Assembly: GCA_029564115.1 (NCBI GenBank)
Contig: JAKQQP010000006.1
Span: 1-57,814, forward strand
Direction: 5' to 3'
Length of the DNA: 57,814 nucleotides
DNA from: Candidatus Rifleibacteriota bacterium
GTDB lineage: Bacteria > Riflebacteria > Ozemobacteria > Ozemobacterales > Ozemobacteraceae
The notes below the pieces were generated by a model. It saw only the letters and a program-made list of their open reading frames with translations. It was not told the DNA's origin and made no database searches. The translations under genes were made by a program, and so were the position numbers. Shown one piece after another: positions 51,909 through 57,814 of the stretch (the stretch's first letter is position 1; each line of letters opens with the position of its first letter).

Positions 51909-54806
51909 ATGACGCTCAAAACTCAGTTCAAGGTTGATACCCAGATACAAAAAGAAATAGAAGATCTGGTCACCGACCTCAGATCAACTTTGATCACCAA
52001 ACGCCTCAAGGCTGTCAAAGCCCTTGGCAGGCTGAAAACTCCAGTTGCCGTCGAACCCTTGACCTCTACTATGAATGACCGCTCACGCGAAGTCCGCTGC
52101 GCCGCCATTGAAGCCCTGGCCCTCATAAACCCGGCCAACCTGCCCGACCTGCTTCAGCCAATGATTCGCGATAAATCAGCTGACGTACGCCTGAGAGTGG
52201 CGCACGCTCTCGGCATCTGCGATACTACAGAATCTATTGACGGGCTGATGACACTGATACGCGACAATCGTGACGACGTAGCCAATATGGCGGCACGAAG
52301 TCTGGCACGCCATCCACGCGCAAGCCTGGCCCGACTGATCAGGCAATTCGCCGACAAGTCATGGAAAATACGTTCGCGGTCTGCCATGGCTGTTTCCCGC
52401 ATGGGAAAAGGGGCTGCCGATGCCCTGAGATCTGCCGTGGAAGACAATGACGCCAACGTCAGGTTCTGGGCCGCAATATGCCTGGGTCACCTGCGTGATC
52501 GCAGCCATAACAAAGTTCTTCTCGAAAAATTACAGGACAGGGACATAGGCGTCAGAATAGCCGCCTTGCGTGCCCTGAGAGAAATTGGTGACCCCAATGT
52601 GGCCGCCAAGCTTTTCGAAGCTCTTTCGCAACCATCAGAAATGATCAGAGACCTGATCTACGAGATTTTGAAAGATTTCGGAACCCACTCGATACCCTAC
52701 CTGATGGATTCCCTCTCGAGCGAATACTGGATGGGCCGCGCGCTGGCGGCACAGGCGCTCACCGACATGGGCAGTGAAGCCGTGTTTCCGCTTGTCTCGG
52801 CTCTCGAAAGCCAGGATAAAGAAAGGCGCTTCTGGGCAATCAAGATACTCGGCAAAATGCGCGAAAAAAGCGCTTACCCCGAAATCAGAAAATTTTTATC
52901 TGACCCTGACCCTGAAATACGCATGGCCGCTCTCGAAGCCATGAGTTTTTACCTCAACCCAGACTCTCTGCCAGGTATTATCGAGCGCTTTCTCGACCCG
53001 GCCTGGGTAGTGCGCAAGCATGCCAGCCAGGCAATGGCAAAGTTCGGCGGCAAAGCCGTTCCTCATCTGCTTCGCGCTCTGAGTTCAGCAGAAGAAGACG
53101 TGCGCTACTGGTCGCTGCGCTCGATCGGTGAAATCAAGCCAAACGGCATTTACACCCATCTCGTCAGGCTTTTTAAAGATAAGTCCTGGACTATTCGCAA
53201 AACCACGTCCGACGTCCTCGGCAGTTACGGTGAAGACGCCCTGATGGAACTGTCGGCTCTGGCAACCGACACCTCAGATTCAGAAACCAGATACTGGGTA
53301 TTGCGTGCTCTTGGTAAAATCAAGTCAGGCATTTCGCTGCCGTTGCTTTTTAAAGCTCTCGAAGACGCTTCCGAGTCGATCCGTGACGCTGCCCAGAAAG
53401 CCCTGGCCAACTATGGCAACGAAGTTATCGACGACCTTTTCTCGCTTTTCAAGAGCGAAAAGCGCAGCCTTCTCGAAAGCGTCTGCAGCACTTTTCAGCG
53501 CATGAAACCCGAGGTCATCGTTCCCAGGCTCTGCAAAAACATCGGCAAATTCGACGAGCACGTCAACTACTGGGTACGCCGCACGCTGCTGGGATTCAAA
53601 GACATTGCCAGGCCTCTGATAATTCAGCTGCTTCAGAGCAAGTCAGAAGAAATCAGAAGACAGGCCATTCTACTGGTCGGTCAGATCGGCAATCCAGACG
53701 ACAGCAACGCAATTCAACCGCATCTGAAAGACGAATACTGGCCGGCTCGCATCGCAGCAGCCGAAACTATGGGACTGCTCGGCGACGTTTCTTCGGTTAC
53801 AGCTCTGACTGAAGCCCTTGAGGACGACGACGAAGATCTGGCTATGGCTGCAATAATCTCTCTCGGCAAAATAGGTGATGAACGGGCAGTACCGGGGCTC
53901 ATCTCGACGCTGCAGCGCGAATCATGGTCTCTGAAGTTTCAGGCCATAAAAATTCTGGGGGAAATGAGGGTGAATCGAGCCTTTGTCGATCTAATGAAAC
54001 TGCTCGACGAAGACAATCTCGATCTGAAAAACCATATCATCAGGGCGCTGGCCAGAATGACCCACCCGAGATGTTACGAGGAACTCAAAAAACGCTTCGA
54101 CCGCGAAAAAGACAGCGAGACTCGTCTTGTTTACATTGAGTCGCTGGCTGGGCTGGGCAACCCCGAAATAATACCAGAATTTACGCGACTGGCTCAGCTC
54201 GACACCAGTCACGATGAGCGTCGGGCCGCGATCAGAGCCCTTGGAACGCTTCGCGCTGCCGGAGCCAGAACGGTTCTGATTCAGGCACTCAAAGAAAAAG
54301 ATCCTGTCATCAGCCGCGAGGCCCTGAGCGCTCTTGAGATGATTCTGCCGCCTGAAGAATTTGTAAAAACCGAAAAAGCCATCGCCAACGCCCGCAAAAA
54401 GCAGGAAGCTTTTCAGAAAGCTTTCAACGAAGGAATGCGCCAGATGCGTCAGGGAGCCATGCGCGAGGCCGAAAGCTTTCTTAAAGAAGCAGTCAAAATC
54501 AACCCGAGAGCAGCATACGTCTATTCAGCCCTCGGCAATCTGTATTACAAAACAGGCAAACTCATCGATGCCACCAAAGCCTATGTCATGGCCACCAGCA
54601 TCAGCCCCGAAGACATTACCCTGAAGCTGAACCTTGGCATGGTTTATTACCGGCGACGAGCCTATCGTGAGGCCGCTCAAGTTTTCTCAAAAGTAGCAAA
54701 ATCGGCAGGACCGAAAAGCCAGCAGGGAATCTACGCCGCCAAAATGCTGGCACGCATCAAGGTTGAAGCCGAGCAAAACCCGCAGCTCAACAACAGAAGT
54801 GAATGA
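51909..54806 (+). CDS. HEAT-repeat protein with C-terminal TPR units
   Basis: A 965-residue scaffold. About 25 HEAT/PBS-lyase-type repeats of roughly 31 residues run from residue 15 to 800 (for example LGRLKTPVAVEPLTSTMNDR and ALREIGDPNVAAKLFEAL, each with the conserved Asp/Arg at the turn), followed by a charged helix (AIANARKKQEAFQKAFNEGM) and two to three TPR units (AAYVYSALGNLYYKTGKLID). ATG 51909 (AGAGAGG seven bases upstream) is preferred over TTG 51903. It has no signal peptide. It overlaps the following exported-protein gene by four bases. Confidence 0.85.
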   Translation: MTLKTQFKVDTQIQKEIEDLVTDLRSTLITKRLKAVKALGRLKTPVAVEPLTSTMNDRSREVRCAAIEALALINPANLPDLLQPMIRDKSADVRLRVAHALGICDTTESIDGLMTLIRDNRDDVANMAARSLARHPRASLARLIRQFADKSWKIRSRSAMAVSRMGKGAADALRSAVEDNDANVRFWAAICLGHLRDRSHNKVLLEKLQDRDIGVRIAALRALREIGDPNVAAKLFEALSQPSEMIRDLIYEILKDFGTHSIPYLMDSLSSEYWMGRALAAQALTDMGSEAVFPLVSALESQDKERRFWAIKILGKMREKSAYPEIRKFLSDPDPEIRMAALEAMSFYLNPDSLPGIIERFLDPAWVVRKHASQAMAKFGGKAVPHLLRALSSAEEDVRYWSLRSIGEIKPNGIYTHLVRLFKDKSWTIRKTTSDVLGSYGEDALMELSALATDTSDSETRYWVLRALGKIKSGISLPLLFKALEDASESIRDAAQKALANYGNEVIDDLFSLFKSEKRSLLESVCSTFQRMKPEVIVPRLCKNIGKFDEHVNYWVRRTLLGFKDIARPLIIQLLQSKSEEIRRQAILLVGQIGNPDDSNAIQPHLKDEYWPARIAAAETMGLLGDVSSVTALTEALEDDDEDLAMAAIISLGKIGDERAVPGLISTLQRESWSLKFQAIKILGEMRVNRAFVDLMKLLDEDNLDLKNHIIRALARMTHPRCYEELKKRFDREKDSETRLVYIESLAGLGNPEIIPEFTRLAQLDTSHDERRAAIRALGTLRAAGARTVLIQALKEKDPVISREALSALEMILPPEEFVKTEKAIANARKKQEAFQKAFNEGMRQMRQGAMREAESFLKEAVKINPRAAYVYSALGNLYYKTGKLIDATKAYVMATSISPEDITLKLNLGMVYYRRRAYREAAQVFSKVAKSAGPKSQQGIYAAKMLARIKVEAEQNPQLNNRSE

Positions 54807-55642
54807 ACCGTCATAAACTCCGCAGAGTGCCCAGATATCTTTTTGTAATCTGGCTGTTTCTGCTCATGACTGCGACAACCGCGACAGCTGTCACCAGATG
54901 CCCCGGTTGCTCCTTTCTCGTCGATTCAACCATTGTCGAATGCCCCAGGTGTCTCAGGTTGCTGGGCTGGCCATTCGTTCCACAACGTGCCCGCCGGGCA
55001 AAAGTGGTAGTAAGAACCGGTGCCGACGCCTTCATTAGACACCAGCATGCCAGAAACAGAGCCTGGCGTGATGACCGTAATGCCGGCGGCGACAACAGCG
55101 GAGAAATCGGCGTATGGGGCGGCCCCACGACCCTGAGATACCTTATAAAATTCGACATAGAACGGGCATTTGCTCTCGCCGGTGTGCCACTTCAAGATTT
55201 CAAGGTTAAAAGAGTATTTCTCAAGATTACCAGCATTGCTAATGACCATAACATCGATGTACCCGTCGTCATTCACCCTCTGACCCGCCCCTTTCTCGAA
55301 GGCAAAGCCGTGTTTCACAACCGCAGCAAAGACGACGAAGGCTGCACCTGGTATTATTCAGCGCCCATGCTGCCATGGCATAGCGAAGGCGGCGACTTCA
55401 ACCGGGCTGTTGTCTGCAAGGGCATTATCTATGGAAACGGCCGCACGTCACTACTCGATATTACCGAGATTGTCAGACTGCGATTGCAAGAATTCGAAAA
55501 AAGCGGCAAGTGGCAGGATGCCGGCATGATAATCATGGCTGACCCACAAAAAGCCGTTAAATCCGGCTTTGTGACAATACACAGCTTTGAAAGTCGTGCC
55601 AATGACCAAAACGTATATTCCCCGGAACTATACTTTGAGTAG
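54803..55642 (+). CDS. exported DNRLRE-like protein with zinc-ribbon cysteines
   Basis: 279 residues: a signal peptide (YLFVIWLFLLMTATTATA), two Cys pairs at the start of the mature part (CPGC 33-36, CPRC 47-50), and then a beta-rich domain like DNRLRE/CBM96 modules (VVVRTGADAFIRHQHA, TTLRYLIKFDIERA, VFLKITSIANDHNIDVPVVI, WHSEGGDFNRAVV). A zinc ribbon outside the cytoplasmic membrane is unusual; disulfides are an alternative. It is coupled to the HEAT/TPR gene by ATGA overlap. Binding of a carbohydrate or envelope partner is possible. Confidence 0.6.
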   Translation: MNRHKLRRVPRYLFVIWLFLLMTATTATAVTRCPGCSFLVDSTIVECPRCLRLLGWPFVPQRARRAKVVVRTGADAFIRHQHARNRAWRDDRNAGGDNSGEIGVWGGPTTLRYLIKFDIERAFALAGVPLQDFKVKRVFLKITSIANDHNIDVPVVIHPLTRPFLEGKAVFHNRSKDDEGCTWYYSAPMLPWHSEGGDFNRAVVCKGIIYGNGRTSLLDITEIVRLRLQEFEKSGKWQDAGMIIMADPQKAVKSGFVTIHSFESRANDQNVYSPELYFE

Positions 55643-55948
55643 ACCAGGCAATGAACTGCCACAGCCATATTTTTAAAATCGAAAATTAGCGTTTTAAATT
55701 ATTCTGACCCTGATATAACCATACAATAGAACCTACTTTCCGTTTGAAACTGACATAGTCTATTTTCAGAAGGTCAGCAACCATATGCGGCAGAGCGACA
55801 AAAGCTTTGCAAATCTCAGCACCAGAAAGCGAATTTGCGCATTTTTCAGTGAGTTGCGACGGGTTGCAACGTAGCGACGACGTTGCAGGCAACACTCAAA
55901 AACTTCCCTCGAGGCAGCAAAATCAGCACCAACACAGCATTCTAAAAG
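55643..55948. other. non-coding spacer upstream of the hsp20 promoter
   Basis: No gene or strong repeat seen. The open frames in it are short and lack ribosome binding sites. The activator site for the sigma-54 promoter would be expected here, but I recognise no clear palindromic pair. Confidence 0.5.
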
Positions 55949-55965
55949 TTGGCACGCTGTTTGCA
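55949..55965 (+). promoter_or_regulatory. sigma-54 (-24/-12) promoter of the hsp20 pair
   Basis: TTGGCACGCTGTTTGCA matches the consensus TTGGCACG-N4-TTGCA in full, with GG (55951-55952) and GC (55963-55964) separated by the required ten bases. Transcription would start near 55976, leaving a leader of about 46 bases before the first hsp20 gene. Confidence 0.85.
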
Positions 55966-56021
55966 ATTATTATGGCGTAACGAATTCAAACTACCTTATA
56001 AACTCACAGGAGGAATTAAAT

Positions 56022-56468
56022 ATGACTATCTGGAACTTCTTGAAAGAAATGGATCAGCTGCAGTCGCAACTGGGCGAACTCGCCAGACTCAATTCGGTCG
56101 GCGGCTGGCCGCGCATGGCTTTTCTGCCGGGTGTTTCTGCAAGACATTTCCCAATGATGAATATTTCTTCCGACGACCAGAATATCGTCGTAGAAGCCCT
56201 GGCCCCCGGCCTCGATACCGAAAGCCTGAAAGTATCGGCTATGCGCGACAAGCTCACCATCAGTGGTGAAAAAGCCAGAATCAAAGCTGACAGGGATAAA
56301 TTTCATCGCAGCGAGCGCTCTGCCGGCAAATTTACCAGAACCGTCGAACTGCCCACTCCAATTGATCCCGACAGGGTTCAGGCAGAGTACACCAACGGCA
56401 TTCTCAAGATCACCCTTCCCAAAGTTGAAGAAGCCAAACCCCGTCAGATCGAAATCAAACTTGACTGA
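56022..56468 (+). CDS. small heat-shock protein, Hsp20 family (first of two)
   Basis: An ATP-independent holdase chaperone of 148 residues. The alpha-crystallin domain spans about 44-140 (MMNISSDDQNIVVEALAPGL, LTISGEKARI, and the signature NGILKITLPK), with the N-terminal helix WNFLKEMDQLQSQL. AGGAGG precedes the ATG. It is followed 32 bases later by a second hsp20. Control by sigma-54 is predicted from the promoter at 55949. Confidence 0.93.
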   Translation: MTIWNFLKEMDQLQSQLGELARLNSVGGWPRMAFLPGVSARHFPMMNISSDDQNIVVEALAPGLDTESLKVSAMRDKLTISGEKARIKADRDKFHRSERSAGKFTRTVELPTPIDPDRVQAEYTNGILKITLPKVEEAKPRQIEIKLD

Positions 56469-56500
56469 GCCAACCGCTACATATGAAAGGAGAGATTACC

Positions 56501-56905
56501 ATGGCTGAAAAAACTATTCCCGCAAACCAGAACAATGAATCCCAGATCGTTAAACGCGAAGTAACCCGGCATCCAGAGGCTTTTGTGACGCCGCTCACCG
56601 ATATTTACGAAGAAGAAAACGGCCTGCACGTAGTCGTCGACCTGCCCGGAGTCGAAAAAACCGGCCTGAAGCTTTCGGTCGAAAAAGACATTCTCACCAT
56701 CGAAGGGCATGTCGATGCCAGCAACAACGATACCAACTATCTGATCCGTGAATTTGAGCCTTCAAACTACTTCAGACAGTTCGAACTCAGCGAAAGCGTC
56801 GATCAGGAAAAAATTGATGCCGAGCTCAAAAATGGCGTACTCTCGATCTTTCTGCCTCGCGCCGAAGCCCTCAAACCGAGAACCATCGATGTAAAAATCA
56901 ACTGA
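56501..56905 (+). CDS. small heat-shock protein, Hsp20 family (second of two)
   Basis: 134 residues with an alpha-crystallin domain at about 30-130 (TPLTDIYEEENGLHVVVDLP, VEKTGLKLSVEKDILTIEGH, NGVLSIFLPR). ATG 56501 with AAGGAGA just upstream is chosen; an upstream in-frame ATG at 56483 would overlap that site. It is divergent in sequence from the first Hsp20, so the pair may form mixed oligomers. It ends before a strong terminator. Confidence 0.93.
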   Translation: MAEKTIPANQNNESQIVKREVTRHPEAFVTPLTDIYEEENGLHVVVDLPGVEKTGLKLSVEKDILTIEGHVDASNNDTNYLIREFEPSNYFRQFELSESVDQEKIDAELKNGVLSIFLPRAEALKPRTIDVKIN

Positions 56906-56931
56906 CATATCGCTGTTTAAGCCTCTTTAAA

Positions 56932-56974
56932 AAATGGGGCTGTCTCACACAATACTGATGAGACAGCCCCATTT
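56932..56974 (+). terminator. intrinsic terminator of the hsp20 operon
   Basis: A perfect 16-base inverted repeat (arms 56932-56947 and 56959-56974, core ATGGGGCTGTCTCA) with an 11-base loop, ending in ATTTGTTT. It could also act on the other strand. Confidence 0.88.
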
Positions 56975-57099
56975 GTTTATTCTGGTTTCCGGCCTGTTTT
57001 TCACGATTTATTTTACACCGTAATTTGTCCTTGACAAAGGATTGAGCTTTGAACACATTCTCGGGCTGTAAAATCTATACGTGTTTTCCGGAGGGAATT

Positions 57100-57774
57100 A
57101 TGCGCTTGACAATCAGGAATGTGGTCAAAGGTGTGGCGGCAGCCGGCTTGTGTGCTTTGCTGATCAGCCAGGTAAACCCCGCCCAGGCGGTTCTCGAAGG
57201 AACGAACCGTGAACAGATGGAATATCTCGACTTCTCTGAAACCATGATTCGCGACGGACTTTATGCCAAAACCGGCCGGGCGGTTTTTGACCGCGACAAG
57301 AGGCGCTTTGTGCGCGGCATCAAAGAACACAACGCCCCGCGCATCTACGAGCCAGACGTCTACACCTGGGAACTGGCAATGGCGAAGCACCGCAAAAAAC
57401 TCGCAGCCATGGCACCACCCGAACAGCCTCCCGTCGGCCTGGTCACCCCGATGCCCATGAGCCCCGACAGTGTTCTGCCCGCCAGCCCGGTACCACTCAC
57501 TCTGACGCCAATAGGGCCACAGGCGGTAATTGAAGGGACAATGCCGCTGCCGGCCGACGCACAAAACCGAATGAACCAGATGGTTTACCGCGCCAGAGCC
57601 CGTGGTCTGCATTCAGGCAGCGAATTGCGGGCTGAAGAAATCAAACAACGTCTCTTAAACCACCTGAACTCGCTCGGCGCCGAGCACAGCGCTCCGTCGA
57701 TACCGGCTCTCATGCCGGCATTACAAAACCTGCCTCGTGGCACCAGAGGCGACTCGTGCGACACTGAATTTTAA
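57100..57774 (+). CDS. exported protein of unknown function
   Basis: Not recognised. 224 residues from ATG 57100 (GGAGGG seven bases upstream). It has a signal peptide (VVKGVAAAGLCALLISQVNP, cleavage after AQA), a charged N-terminal part of the mature protein (REQMEYLDFSETMIRDGLYA, FDRDKRRFVRGIKEHNAPRI), a Pro-rich middle (MAPPEQPPVGLVTPMPMSPD) and a short helical C-terminus. It contains no enzyme motif or repeat. It probably lies in the periplasm. Confidence 0.65.
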   Translation: MRLTIRNVVKGVAAAGLCALLISQVNPAQAVLEGTNREQMEYLDFSETMIRDGLYAKTGRAVFDRDKRRFVRGIKEHNAPRIYEPDVYTWELAMAKHRKKLAAMAPPEQPPVGLVTPMPMSPDSVLPASPVPLTLTPIGPQAVIEGTMPLPADAQNRMNQMVYRARARGLHSGSELRAEEIKQRLLNHLNSLGAEHSAPSIPALMPALQNLPRGTRGDSCDTEF

Positions 57775-57783
57775 AACAAGAAA

Positions 57784-57814
57784 ATGCCCTGATTGTTTTA
57801 AGCAACCAGGGCAT
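57784..57814 (+). terminator. intrinsic terminator stem at the window edge
   Basis: ATGCCCTG (57784-57791) pairs with CAGGGCAT (57807-57814), extended inside by TTG/CAA. Any T run lies outside the window. Confidence 0.6.

Overview
The window is a dense bacterial chromosome segment with about 46 protein genes, two tRNAs and little spacer DNA. It comes from a diderm: it has an Lpt-type lipopolysaccharide exporter permease, two large SLH-domain porins, further beta-barrel-like exported proteins and an exported secretin-type STN domain. SLH-anchored porins are typical of diderm Terrabacteria-like lineages rather than Proteobacteria. The order spoVG - tRNA-Gln - tRNA-Thr - glmU - prs, and YaaR, YitT and YmdB-like proteins, point the same way. 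A poorly cultured lineage such as Candidatus Riflebacteria would fit, but this is an inference from gene content and no marker gene here settles it. I see no phage, insertion sequence, CRISPR array or plasmid gene.

Layout. (1) 1-4170: two tandem minus-strand SLH porins, with spacers full of short interspersed and tandem repeats. (2) 4773-15194: one long minus-strand operon, read lptF/G-like, argS, a zinc-ribbon TPR protein, an anti-sigma kinase, a STAS antagonist, tmk, a HAMP-GAF-GAF-GGDEF cyclase, a YaaR-family protein and rapZ. (3) 15398-20470: a J-like/TPR/cold-shock fusion, an HD phosphohydrolase coupled to an ABC ATPase, a lipoate/octanoate ligase that looks leaderless, an exported protein and spoVG. 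(4) 20553-26613: two tRNAs, a shortened GlmU, Prs, a TPR lipoprotein, a small membrane protein and a radical SAM enzyme. (5) 26663-28768: a three-gene envelope operon (zinc-ribbon/TM/SLH, AMIN-STN, SLH plus carboxypeptidase-regulatory-like domain). (6) 28932-36782: a CapD/WbpM-type sugar dehydratase, an HD-GYP protein, a YmdB-like protein without its metal ligands, a beta-barrel protein and a sigma-54 activator. (7) 36800-43205: a four-gene signalling operon (Cache-like sensor, exported TPR, cytoplasmic TPR, CHASE2-GAF-GGDEF). (8) 43275-51833: a 44-residue zinc ribbon, YitT, a DppA-type peptidase, a scramblase-like protein, and a block of unrecognised envelope genes around a 1096-residue exported protein. 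(9) 51909-57774: a HEAT/TPR protein coupled to an exported DNRLRE-like protein, two Hsp20 chaperones behind a sigma-54 type promoter, and an exported protein at the right edge.

Themes. Cyclic-di-GMP signalling is prominent: two GGDEF proteins with an intact GGEEF and an RxxD inhibitory site, and one HD-GYP protein. A partner-switching pair and a sigma-54 activator add regulation. Six proteins carry short CxxC...CxxC zinc ribbons, four of them on membrane-associated or exported proteins or next to them. The best candidates for undescribed biology are the Cache/TPR/TPR/CHASE2-GGDEF operon, the SLH/AMIN-STN operon, the giant-protein cluster at 46-52 kb, the J/TPR/CSD fusion and the degenerate YmdB-like protein.
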